Source of the DNA: Coenobita brevimanus
Lineage: Eukaryota; Arthropoda; Malacostraca; Decapoda; Coenobitidae
Reading direction: 5' to 3'
Assembly: GCA_032717465.1 (NCBI GenBank)
Contig: CM064713.1
Span: forward strand, 8,780,339 to 8,844,338
Length of the DNA: 64,000 bases
Shown: in pieces, positions 47,045-58,000 of the stretch
How the letters are laid out: every line of letters starts with the position of its first letter
How positions within the stretch are numbered: the first letter of the stretch is position 1
Notes under the pieces: model-generated
The model's database searches: none
Seen by the model: the letters and a program-made list of their open reading frames with translations, nothing else
Told to the model about the DNA's origin: nothing
Made by a program: the position numbers and the translations under genes

Positions 47045-49911
47045 TTAAATTTGTGAATTGTTTTGGCACACTATTTCATTCGGTAGTGTATTCCATTGAT
47101 CAATTGCTCTGTTTGGGAAACTGAATTTCCTTACGTCTTTATCACCTCTCTTCTTATGCAGTTTTTTGCAGTGTCCTCTTGCTGATGCTTCTCCATATGT
47201 TAAGTAATCATTTATGTCTATTTTCTCCTTCCCTGATATGCACTTATATAGCATTATCATGTCACCTCTTTTCCTTCTCTCATGTAGTGTTGGTAGATTC
47301 AGTTTATTTAGTCTTTCTTCGTAGCTTAGGTCCCTTAAGCTTGGTATCCATCTTGTAGCGGCCCTTTGAACTTTTTCAATCTTGTCTATGTGCTTTTTGA
47401 GATGAGGATTCCAGACTACTGATGCATATTCCAGGGTTGGTCTAATGAATGATGTTATTATCCTTCTTAGCATGTCTTCATTTATGTATGTGAATGCTAT
47501 TCTCATATTTGCAAGCAGTGTATACATGTTCCGTACCTTCTCGCTGATGTGGTCAGCCGGAGATAGTCTGTTATTGATAATCACACCTAGGTCTTTCTCT
47601 CTTTCTGATGTGTGTAGGGTTTTATTTCCTAACTTATAATCCCAATCAGGTCTTTTTCCACTTTTACCTAACTTGATTACATGACACTTGTCCACATTGA
47701 ATTCCATTTGCCATGTACTACTCCATTCATGAAGTTTAATTCTTCTTGAAGCTCTTTACAAGAGTCTGTGTTAGTAATTCTCCTTTGTATTTTTGCATCA
47801 TCTGCAAACATATTCAGATAGCTTTCATTTCCAGTGTTACTGTTTATATAATTTATATACACTAAAAACATGATTGGTGCCAGCACTGAACCCTGTGGTA
47901 CTCCACTAGTCACTTCTTTCCATGATGAGTAGTTTCCTCTTAGTACTGTTCTCATTTCTCTTTTTATGATAAAGTCTTGCATCCAACAAAACAGTTTGCC
48001 TCGAATTCCTCCTTGATGGTACAGTTTCCATAAAAGTCTTTGGTGTGGTACTGTGTCAAAAGCTTTCTTGAAATCTAAATAGAAACTGTCCACCCATCCT
48101 TCCCTTTCATGTATTGTGTTTGTTACTCTGTCATAGTAGCCCAACAGATTAGTAACACATGATTTTCCTTTTCTGAAACCAAACTGTCTTTCTGTTATCA
48201 TACTGTGTTCTTCTAGATGATTTACCCAAGCTTTTCTTACAAGCTTTTCTAATACCTTGCTTACAACACTGGTCAGTGATACTGGTCGGAAGTTGAGTGG
48301 ATTTTGTCTATTTCCTTTCTTGAATAAGGGGACAATATTTGCTTTTTTCCAAATATCAGGTAGTTTACCTTCACTCAAGGATTTCTTGAAAATTAAAAAT
48401 AATGGTTTACTTAACTCCTTTGCACATTCTCGTAGTACCCAACATGAAATTTCATCAGGACCACTTGCTTTTCCTCTGTCTAATCTACTTAACTCCTCCT
48501 GTATTACTTTTTCTGCTATTTGTATATCTGGTAGTATGTGTGGACATGAGTGTTCCACATACTCCCTCTCAAAATTTTTTTCTTCTGTAAAAACTAATTG
48601 GAAATTCTTATTTAGTGCTTCACAAATATCTTTCTCTTGTGTATAAGTGATTCCCTCGTCCGTAATGGATTGTATTATATCTTTTACTTTGGTTTTGCTT
48701 CTGATATAGCTGTAAAACAGCTATGGTTGATCACTACTTTTATTTATTATATCCTCCTCAAACTGTTTTTGGGCTTCCCTTCTTATTCTTGTATAGTCGT
48801 TTCTTGCCTGTTTGTAATTATTATACACCCTTTCACTATTGTGTCTTCTGTATCTATTCCACAACAAATCTCTTCTTTCTTTTGATTTTTTATATTCTCT
48901 ATTCAACCGTTTCTGTATTTTCTTATCTGCTTCTTTGTGCTGTGGGATGTACTTCTGGACTCCTATTTCATAAAATTCACAGAATTTTTTATATACAGCA
49001 TTTAAATCTTGTCCTCTAAGCTCATTTTCCCAATCAACTTCTAAGAAATACTTCTTTAGGTCTTGATAATTTCCCTTTTTATAGTTTAGGCTCTTTTTGT
49101 AACTGTCATTGCTGTTTACTATGTCATATGCTATCCTGAAGTTATAATTTAGTACTGCATGATCGCTTTTGCCAAGTGGAGGGTGATATATTAAACTGTC
49201 AATATCATGTTCTTGCCTAGTAAATATTACATCTAGCACTGAAGGTACATCAAGTCCTCTTTTTCTGGTGGTTTCCCTCACATGTTGCGTTAGGAAAAAG
49301 TCTTGCACTAGATCCAGGAGCTTTTGGTCCCAACAGCTTTCTTGGCTAATTATATCTAGAGTATTCCAGTTTATATTTGTATTGAAATCCCCAGTTAGTA
49401 TAATTCTTTCCGATTTCTCTTCCATTTTAAGTAGTAATGATCTTAAACTCTGAATTGTACTCTCTGCCAGGTCCTCATATTCGTCTCTTTCCCATGTGTT
49501 TGATCTGGGTGGCATGTACAAATTGGCTACAATTACTTTACCTTCAGATGTGTTGATCTCTACGGCAATCAGTTCTACTTGTGATGGTATATCTAGTTTT
49601 ATTTCATTGACTTTCAGATTTTTCTTAGTTAATATTATAATTCCTCCTCCTTTTTTTAAATTACTGTCTCTTCTCCATATATTGTATTCCTCTAAGTTTA
49701 GTATGTCATTGGATATCCTTGGTGTTAATTTTGTTTCAGTTAGGCATATTATTTGTGGTTCATTTTCTCTGACATAATCATTCATCTCTAGTAATTTAGA
49801 TACCATTCCATCCACATTTGAGTACATCAACTTTATCATCTTGTTTATATACTTGTCATGACATGGTTCTACTACCTTCCTCCTTTTTCTTCCATCCTGT
49901 TTGTGTACCAC
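47045..49911 (-). pseudogene. LINE copy B ORF2: endonuclease-reverse transcriptase
   Basis: Open from about 49911. The first codon there is GTG, so translation may start upstream, overlap ORF1 or use the first Met near the MYSNVDG motif. Endonuclease: IICLTETKLTPRIS, ERIILTGDFNTNINW, DVIFTRQEHD and [100 protein letters not shown] and MFADDAKI. The C-terminus has QRAATRWIPSLRDLSYEERL. Damage: one stop at about 48721, a frameshift near 47,720 and a two-base loss near 47,072. Confidence 0.88.
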
Positions 49912-50900
49912 TTTCGTACCTCAATCCTATTACTTTGTAAAAAAAAATTCTTCTTCTCCTCTTCTGATCTTCCCTCATTTTTTGTTTTTGCTTCCTCCCT
50001 TTTCTCTTTCAGTAATTCCAGTTCCTCTTGTGTTATGCATCTTTTTATCCATACATTTTTGAATTCCTCTTTTTCCATAAGATTCTTTGCATTTTTTAGT
50101 ATTTCTTCCACAGTGTTTACACTCCGGAAAGTCACCTTTAGAGGTCTTGTCTTGCTTTTCTCGTATTTCCCTAACCTTCTGTGTTCCTCTATGTCTTTAC
50201 TACAGATTTCCTCTGATACTTCTTTCAGTAAGCTCATTACATTTGCCATCTCCTTTTTGTCTCTTGTGATCTTGTTTTTTACTTCTTCCTCTTCTATACC
50301 AGTGATCACTATAGGTTTGATTATATCTACTGAATCTCTGACTAACTTTGGATTGTTTTAGATTATTCTTTTCACTTCCTTTTTAATGTTTTTTTCCTCC
50401 ACCCTTGTTTCTAAGTCTTTCTTTACTTTCATCATTTCAGCGTACGTGGTTTCTACATCATTTTTGTAGCTTTGCACAGCTTCATTCACCTGTGTTATCT
50501 TCTCCACAGTATCACTGCTCTGGTCCATAAGACTGCTTGCTTGCCTAATTGTCTCTGTGTCATTTTTGAACTCTTCCATAACACTCTCGTGATTGACTAC
50601 TGTACTTGCCATTTCACTCACTTTCTTCCTGAGCGTACTCAATTCCAATGTTAGTTCACCGATGGTTGTGTCTTTCTTATTGGCCTCCCTTCCTAGTTTT
50701 TCTATTTCTTCCTTTCGCAAGTGCATTTGCTTCTTTATTTCATCAATTTCATTTTTGAAAGCCATTTCTAGTTTGTGTACACGTTCGACCAGTCTATTGT
50801 GAGTCTCCACTTCAATCAGTTCTTGGTAGAAATCATCATTTTGCTTTTTACTTTAATCCCTTTTCTTTTCCAAATTTGTTTTACTAAAGTATGTATCCAT
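49872..50900 (-). pseudogene. LINE copy B ORF1 (coiled coil)
   Basis: Coiled-coil region METHNRLVERVHKLEMAFKN through ETRVEEKNIKKEVKRII. A stop replaces Gln at about 50358-50360, after which the C-terminal domain resumes (IEEEEVKNKITRDKKEM, then RPLKVTFRSVNTVEEILKNA) and ends at 49872. An earlier stop near 50,853 separates the first 15 codons. ORF1's end and ORF2's start overlap in different frames (49872-49911). Confidence 0.8.
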
Positions 50901-51117
50901 TTTGCAATACTAAATGAACAGAGTATGTACTTACAGAGTATGTACACTTTCTCCGTGTTGCTGTAGTCTAAACAAACCTCAGCTGACTCAGCGCATTTTT
51001 TCCTCTTGGTTCTTTTTTCTGTTTGAACAAGTCTTGTTGAAACTTTTTTTATTTTTCCTTTTAATAATGAAAAATCATTAAGTTTAACCTGGTACAGAGC
51101 TTGACTCATACAAAGAT

Positions 51118-51119
<2 letters not shown>

Positions 51120-51171
<52 letters not shown>
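51120..51171. repeat. (GT)n tract 3, at the 5' end of LINE copy B
   Basis: About 26 GT units starting two bases beyond the LINE's 5' terminal motif. Confidence 0.95.
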
Positions 51172-51174
<3 letters not shown>

Positions 51175-51949
51175 AAATTCATTTTTTACCCACATTGTTT
51201 AAATCCTTAGTGGTCTTCCAGCAAGTTCACATACTGTCTTCTTAAAACATTAGATTAAAGGTTAAGGCCACAGGGATAGGTGAATTTGACTTAAGTTGAA
51301 ATAAAGCAGTTTTTATTCGATTTATATATAAACATGGTGATAATTTTAGTGGTCAAGAAAGGGTGATGAGATTCGAGTTTTTTAAAAATCACTCAAAGGT
51401 CAAGGTAATGGTCCATGGTCAAAGTTCAGTATGAGTGTTTGTGTGTACACAAAATACCTACAATTGTTTGGGTGTGCACAGTGAGACTAAAACAGTTTCT
51501 TAATGACAAAGTAGCTTAAACATTTTGATCTATTGTCAACTAAGTTGCGTGGAAGGGTTGAGGATCAAGCATGGGGCTGATTTTAAATTTTTGTGGAGCA
51601 TCGGTCAAAATTCAGCATAAATACATAAGAAGAGACTATAACTGCAGTATACAGGTTGGACCATGCTACGCAGTTCCTATAAGAGTGTGGCTGGACTACT
51701 AGAATATGACAAGGACAATAATGATTCTTCTCTGCCCACCAAACCCTCCAGCTGATACCGGTGAGGAAAAAAAAATATGAAGGAAGAATACCACGAGCAT
51801 AGAAAAAATTCTCATGGAAATATTTATAGACGACGAAAGGAGAAGAGACTTTTGAAGTGAAACATGAAAAGGAATTATAACGAACTAGTAATTATGGCAA
51901 CTATTTTATCCAACCCTTACCTCACATAAGCATATCTAACCAATATCCG
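51172..51949. other. No gene recognised
   Basis: Contains recurring 'aggtcaaggta/ggtcaaag' blocks (51,255-51,620), as does 52,920-53,080; possibly one decayed interspersed repeat. No coding sequence. Confidence 0.4.
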
Positions 51950-52860
51950 AAACTCAAAAGAAAAGGCAGCATTTACATCGTTATATCATGAAATATATCA
52001 CGTTTGAAACCATTAGTTCAAATTCTGTCCTGTGAGTTGATTTCTAGGACTTTGCTAATATCTCCCTTATTTATCCCATTCATCTACTTAAACTCTTGGA
52101 GTAAGTCTCCCCTTACATCAGTCCTTTCTGAGACGTGCAAGCTTCATCTCTACTGTCTGTCTTTACATGGAAGGTTCAAAACATTATGAATTATATTTGT
52201 CATTCTCCTCTGGACCTTTTCCTAAAAATATATATGCACTTAATAGTATGGACACAAAAATTGCACTTCAAAAGCTAAATGCAGCCGTACTAATGCCAGA
52301 TAATGTCATAGTATTACCTTGGACGTCCCATTGCCCAAGCTTCTAGACACATACTTTGAGCCTATGTTCCTTATTTATCGCATTAAAACACTGCATCCTC
52401 GACTTAAGATCTCTCATAACCATGACATTAAGATCCCTCATGCATTCTGAATTATTGGTTTCTCTGTTACCTATCCTGTATCTAGTATCTCTGTTGGTTT
52501 AGCCGACACTGGGCAATAAACATTTTCCACGTTGAATTCCATTTAACAATCCTCGTACTATTTGTACGGTATAACGAGGCCATTTTAAGGGCTATCCCAG
52601 TCACCAGTCACGTTTATGATACGTCGTATTTTGGCGTCATCGACAAATCTACTGATACTGCTAGAGATCCCAAAGTTCAGATCATTTTCATATATAACGG
52701 ATAAGGGACCTGAGTCCTAATCCCTGAGATTCTCCGGTAGTTACTAATCCCTGATCTGACTTAGTGCTATTTATTTAAACTCTCAGCTTTGGACTCTTTA
52801 GAGAGAATTCTATCCATTTAATGAAGGTCACAGGACAAGACTAACAAAAGCACATTTGAT
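51950..52860 (-). pseudogene. Ancient LINE remnant
   Basis: Minus-strand translations, with many stops, show protein-like segments in the right order for a LINE C-terminus: a degraded DD-KIRRIINV at about 52,640, MEFNVENVYCP at about 52,545, GQWDVQGNTM at about 52,320, CFEPSM at about 52,185 and ISKVLEINSQDR at about 52,050. The order parallels the FADDAK … MEFNVDKC … arrangement of copy B, but divergence is great. No termini found. Confidence 0.5.
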
Positions 52861-53225
52861 TTTATCAAAGCTTGATGGACAGGCTAAACATATGGCAAAG
52901 GTATAGGGATTATATATTTATAGCACTCAAATTCCAACCAATGGTCAGGGTCATGGGAAGGTCAGAGTAAATAGCTCTGAACCTCAAAAGAAATGAAAAA
53001 TAGGACCAAGTATGCTGAAAGTGCTAAGGGTCAGGCAACAAAGAAGCACTTCGATTTTAAATGCACTCGAAGTTCCAAGTCACATGGCAAAGTAATTTTC
53101 TCGGCTTCTACATAAATTTTAGGCCACAAATATTGCGCTTTTGAATGCTCCTTTTTTTTTTTTTTTTTTTTTTTTCATCCCTTCACTAGCCCTTCCTCAG
53201 TGTTTCATCTTCCCATAGCTCCTAC

Positions 53226-53270
<45 letters not shown>

Positions 53271-53998
53271 TCATTCACAATCCAGCCAATATTGCATTGC
53301 ATGGCTGAGAATATGTTTCTCGAATGAGCTACATCGTGTTGTCAGTGTCCACCTAAAACCCTGACACCTTACCAATGTGACATGATCAGTAATATTCTAC
53401 ACATACCCTTTGCTGTAAGTGAGTGAACGCTGACTACATAATTATGATCCCATAATACAGCGTTGCCTGTACTTCATGTTTTAGGTTACCATTCTTTTCC
53501 ACTCTACACCTGTCCATTCTTTTCCACTCTACACCTGTCGATTACTCCACACCAGTCTTACCTTTCACACAGTCTTGCCTCTCCTCTCAGAACCAGCTAC
53601 TCATATCTTTTATCATCCCATCTAATTGTTTTTGGCGGTAGAAAGCCGTATGCCAGACACCGGGATAAAGAAGCAGATGGGTCATCTTTACGTAGTGCGC
53701 TGTATATCTCAACGTTCCAAATACATCGTAATATTTATGAATTTTCTGCACCCAAGTCAACTCTCTCCAACAAACACGTCTACATCCTACCATTACTTCC
53801 ATTTTGCCGTGTCCCTGACAGCAACATAAAATGTCATTTTCCTTCTCCCAAAATATCGTTAATGTAAATATCTGAAGTGTACAGCTCCAAGCTCTGGTGT
53901 AATTCAGGAATCATCATGCTACAGGAATTTATCGAACATATAAGCTAATGGGCAAAAAATTCGGTGTTAAAACATGTGACGAAGGAAGAAAAACTTAC
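52861..53998. other. No gene recognised; T run and (AC)n
   Basis: A T run of about 27 bp at 53150-53176 and (AC)n at 53228-53268. Open frames at 53.46-53.87 kb lack motifs. The right edge is the splice donor of the methyltransferase exon (GTAAGT, complement of 53993-53998). Confidence 0.5.
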
Positions 53999-54133
53999 TT
54001 GAGGATATCAGCACAAACGAGGGTGAGATTGTCGAGATGTCCATAGTTGGACTGGATGACGTCAAGGTATTCTTGGATGAAATCGACAGCTGTGACATTC
54101 CGTGCTCGGTGACTGAGCTCTCCCGTAAACCTC
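53999..54133 (-). CDS. Methyltransferase exon (phosphoethanolamine N-methyltransferase-like), upstream exon
   Basis: A 135-bp exon. After one base completing a codon from the previous exon (predicted Gly) it encodes RFTGELSHRARNVTAVDF, then IQEYLDVIQSNYGHLDNL and TLVCADIL, plus two bases of the next codon. This is SAM-binding motif I end (G-RFTGEL), the acidic end of strand 2 (VDF) and motif II (CADI), strongly resembling the first domain of invertebrate phosphoethanolamine N-methyltransferases. Acceptor on the minus strand: TTTTGCTCTTGGCAG; donor: GTAAGT. It joins in frame to 790-944. The exon with the G-x-G part of motif I should lie further right and was not found in this window. Confidence 0.82.
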
Positions 54134-54364
54134 CTGCCAAGAGCAAAACATCACATGTTTTACTGAAAGGACACAGTGGCTCAACCACATAATATCCAGC
54201 CATATTATAAACTCACTTTGTCCTGCATCACCAGGACCCCTTTATCTTTAGACAGATTGCACTGTTATGCTTGTACCTCAAAACATAAATTATAATATCC
54301 TAGAAAATATTAAGGTGATATATTATCAACTCTATTGACTAAGAAGGTGGATGGATATGATAAA

Positions 54365-54367
<3 letters not shown>

Positions 54368-54441
<74 letters not shown>
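54368..54441. repeat. (GT)n at the 3' end of LINE copy C
   Basis: About 37 GT units; the (AC)n tail of copy C in element orientation. Confidence 0.95.
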
Positions 54442-54442
<1 letters not shown>

Positions 54443-54483
54443 CTTAGCTAATTCTTACCTAATTGTATCTTTACAGGAATGAG

Positions 54484-57163
54484 TCAAGCTGTCCCGTGTC
54501 TTAAACCATATTTATCGTACATATCCTTAAAATTGTGAATTGTTTTGGCACACACTATTTCATTCGGTAGTGCATTCCACTGATCAATTGCTCTATTTGG
54601 GAAACTAACTTTCCTTACGTCTTTATCACCTCTCTTCTTATGCAGTTTTTTGCAGTGTCCTTTTCCTGATGCTTCCCCAGAGGTTAAGTAATCATTTATG
54701 TCTATTTTCTCCTTCCCTGATATGCATTTATATAACATAATCATGTCACCTCTTTTCCTTCTCTCCTGTAGTGTTGGTAGACGCAGTTATTTAGACTTTC
54801 TTCGTAGCTTAGATCCCTTAAGCTTGGTACCCATCTTGTAGCGGCCCTTTGAACTTTTTCAATCTTGTCTATGTGTTTTTTGAGATGAGGACTCCAGACT
54901 ACTGATGCATACTCCAGGGCTGATCTGATGAATGATGTTATTACCTTCCTTAGCATGTCTTCATTTATGTATGTGAATGCCATTCTTATATTTGCAAGCA
55001 GTGTGTACATGTTCCGCACCTTCTCACTAATGTGGTCAGCCGGATATAGTCTGTTATTGATAATCACACCTAGGTCCATTTCTCTTTCTGATGTGTGTAC
55101 GATTTTATTTCCTAATGCATAATTCCAATCATTCTTTTTCCACTTTTACCAAACTTGATTACATGACACTTGCCAACATTGAATTCCACTTGCCATGTAT
55201 TACTCCAATCATGAAGTTTATTTAATTCTTCTTGTAGCTCTTTACAAGAGTCTGTGTTAGTAATTCTCCTTTGTATTTTTGCATAATCTGCAAACATATT
55301 TAAATAGCTCTCATTTCCAATGTTATTGTCTATATAATTTATATACACTAAAAACATGATTGGTGCTAGCACTGAGCCCTGTGGTACTCCACTAGTCACT
55401 TCTTTCCATGATGAGTAATTTCCTCTTAGTACTGTTCTCATTTCTCTTCTTATGAGAAAATCTTGCATCGAACAACAGAGTTTGCCTCGAATTTCTTCTT
55501 GATGGTACAGTTTCCATAAAAGTCTTTGGTGTGGTACTGTGTCAAATGCTTTCTTGAAATCTAAATAGATACTGTCCACCCATCCTTCCCTTTCCTGTAA
55601 TGTGTCTGTTACTTTGTCATAGTAGCTCAACAGATTAGTAACACATGATTTTCCTTTTCTGAAACCAAACTGTCTTTCTGTTATCATATTGTGTTCTTCT
55701 AGACGATTTACCCAAGCTTTTCTTATAAGCTTTTCTAATACCTTGCTTACAACACTGGTTAGTGATACTGGTCGGTAGTTGAGTGGATTTTGTCTATTCC
55801 ATTTCTTGAATAAGGGAACAATGTTTGCTTTCTTCCAAATATCAGGTAGTTTACCTTCACTCAAGGATTTCTTGAAAATTAAAAATAATGGTTTACTTAA
55901 CTAATATGCACATTCTCGTAGTACCCAACATGAAATTTCATCAGGACCACTTGCTTTTCCTTTGTCTAATTTACTTAGCTCCTCTTGTATTACTTTTTCT
56001 CATGTTTGTATATCTGGTAGTATGTGTGGGCATGCATGTTCCACATAATCCCTCTCAAAAATTTTTTTCCTCGGTAAAAACTGATTGGAATATCTTTTTT
56101 AGTGCTTCACAAATATCCTTCTCTTGTGTATAGGTGTTTTCCTCGTCTGTAATGGACTGTATTTTACCTTTTACTTTGGTTTTGCTTCTAATGTAGCTAT
56201 AAAATAGCTTCGGTTGATCATTACTTTTATTTATTGTATCCTCCTCAATCTGTTTTTGGGCTTCCCCCCTTATTCTTGTATAATCGTTTCATTTGCCATC
56301 TCCTGTTTGTAATTATTATATGCCCTTTCACTATTGTGTCTTCTGTATCTATTCCACAACAAATCTCTTTTTTCTTTTGATTTTTTACATAGTTTAGGCT
56401 CTTTTTGTAACTTTCATTGCTGTTAACTATGTCATATGCTATCCTGAAGTTGCAATTTAGTATTGCATGGTCGCTTTTGCTGAATAGAGGGTGGTATACT
56501 AAATTGTTAATATCGTTTTCTTGCCTAGTAAATATGAGATCTAGCATTGAGGGTACATCGAGTCCTCTTTTTCTAGTGCTTTCCCTTACATGATGTGTTA
56601 GGAAAAACTATTACACGAGATCCAGCAGCTTTTGGTTCCAACAGCTTTCTTGGCTTATTTTATCTAGATTATTCCAATTTATATTTGTATTAAAATCTAC
56701 AGTTAGTATAATTCTTTCCGATTTCTCTTCCATTTTATGTAGTAATGATTTTAAACTCTGAATTGTATTCTCTGCCAGGTCCTCATACTCGTCTCTTTCC
56801 AATGTGTTTGACTTGGGTGGCATGTACAAATTGGCTATAGTTACTTTCCCTTCAGATGTACTGATCTCTACTGCAATCAGTTCTACTTGTGAGGGTATAT
56901 CTAGTTCTATTTCTTTGACTTTAGATTTTTATTAGTTAATATTATAATTCCTCCTCTATCTCTTCTCCATATATTATATTCCTCTAAGTTTAGGATGTCA
57001 TTTGATAGCCTTGGTGTTAATTTTGTTTCAGTTAGGTATATTATATATGGTTCATTTTCTCTGACATAGTCTTTCACCTCTAATAATTTAGATACCATTC
57101 CATCCACATTTGAGTACATCAACTTAATCATCTTGTTTATATACTTGTTTATATACTTGTCAT
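54484..57163 (-). pseudogene. LINE copy C ORF2, broken
   Basis: Collinear with copy B. The best open part is 55864-55112: [67 protein letters not shown] and a catalytic box altered from MFADDAK to MFADYAK. The C-terminus continues at 55079-54484 in other frames. The endonuclease portion (56829-56245) has NMYMPP-type and VLDLIFTRQENDINNL blocks but a deletion removes part of the linker. Not functional. Confidence 0.82.
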
Positions 57164-57497
57164 GATATAAAGGAGCGTTGTGGTGTGGATGTGGATGTGA
57201 TAGGAAGCGTTGTGAGGAACACACTGAGGTGGTTTGGCCATGTGGAGAGGATGGAGGGTGAAAGACTGACGAAGAGAGTGTATGTGAGTGAGGTGGAGGG
57301 TGAAAGAGGGAGGGGGAGACCGAGGATGAGATGGAGGGATGGGGTGGAGAGGTATATGAGAGAAGGGGGGGGGTGAGTTGGGAGCAGGGCAGTGAAATGG
57401 CGGGGGACAGGGCGACTTGGAGGCGATTTGTTTGTGGCCACCCCAAACGGGATTGAGGCGTCTGGCAATAGATAGATAGATAGATAGATAGATAGAT
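57164..57497 (+). mobile_element. 3' fragment of the RTE-like LINE inserted in copy C
   Basis: About 300 bp nearly identical to the 3' end of the plus copy at 45.0-45.3 kb ([20 protein letters not shown], then [20 protein letters not shown]), ending GGCGTCTGGCAATA and a (GATA)n tail at 57468-57497. Severely 5' truncated. The surrounding copy C sequence (cttgtcatga … gatgacttggttctac) resumes directly, with a 4-6-bp ATGA-type duplication. Confidence 0.9.
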
Positions 57498-58000
57498 GAC
57501 TTGGTTCTACTACCTTCCTCCTTTTTATTCCGTCCTGTTTATGTACCACTTTCGTACCTGCAATCCAATTACTTTGTTAAAAAAATGTATTATTCTCCTC
57601 CTCTGATCTTCCCTCATTTTTTGTTTTTGCTTCCTCTCTCTTCTCTTTCAGTAATTCCAGTTCCTCTTGTGTTAGGCATCTTTTTATTCATACATTTTTG
57701 AACTCCTCTTTTTCCATAAAATTCTTTGCATTTTTTAGTATCTCCTCCGCGGTGTTTACACTCGAGAAAGTTACCTTTAAGGGTCTTGACTTGCTTCTCT
57801 CGTATTTCCCTAACCTTTTGTGTTCCTCTATGTCTTTACTACAGATTTCCTCTGATACTTCTTTCAATATGCTCATTACATTTGCCATCTCCTTTTTGTC
57901 TCTTGAAATCTTGTTTTTTACTTCTTCCTCTTCTATACAAGTGATTACTATAGATTTGTTGATATCTACTGAATCTCTGACTAACTTAGGATTGTTTTGG
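57498..58000 (-). pseudogene. LINE copy C ORF1 C-terminal part
   Basis: Reads NNPKLVRDSVDINKSIVITC, KNKISRDKKEMANVMSILKE and RPLKVTFSSVNTAEEILKNA, ending in a stop at about 57688 after EEFKNV. It matches copies A and B. Confidence 0.8.

Larger units (their letters stand above)
46951..51117 (-). mobile_element. CR1/Daphne-like LINE copy B, near full length
   Basis: Minus strand. The 3' end carries two AATTAGGTAAGAA-type units then (AC)n (46887-46950). The 5' terminal motif lies at 51091-51117, beyond which (GT)n resumes (51120-51171). ORF1 and ORF2 are nearly intact. It is the best preserved of the four copies and served as my reference for the others. (GT)n on both sides indicates insertion into a pre-existing (GT)n tract. 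Confidence 0.9.
54442..58000 (-). mobile_element. CR1/Daphne-like LINE copy C, 5' truncated, interrupted
   Basis: Minus strand. 3' end at 54442 with AATTAGGTAAGAA-like units, then ORF2 to about 57163, a short RTE-like insertion (57164-57497), then ORF1 C-terminal region 57498-58000. Homology to copies A and B stops at about 58000, inside ORF1 (…QNNPKLVRDSVDI), where a different transposase begins. So the 5' end is truncated and abuts or was inserted into that transposon. Confidence 0.85.

Noticed and set aside
53463..53867. Overlapping open frames at 53.5-53.9 kb as an extra methyltransferase exon
   Set aside because: None encodes methyltransferase motifs, and the exons on either side already join directly in frame.
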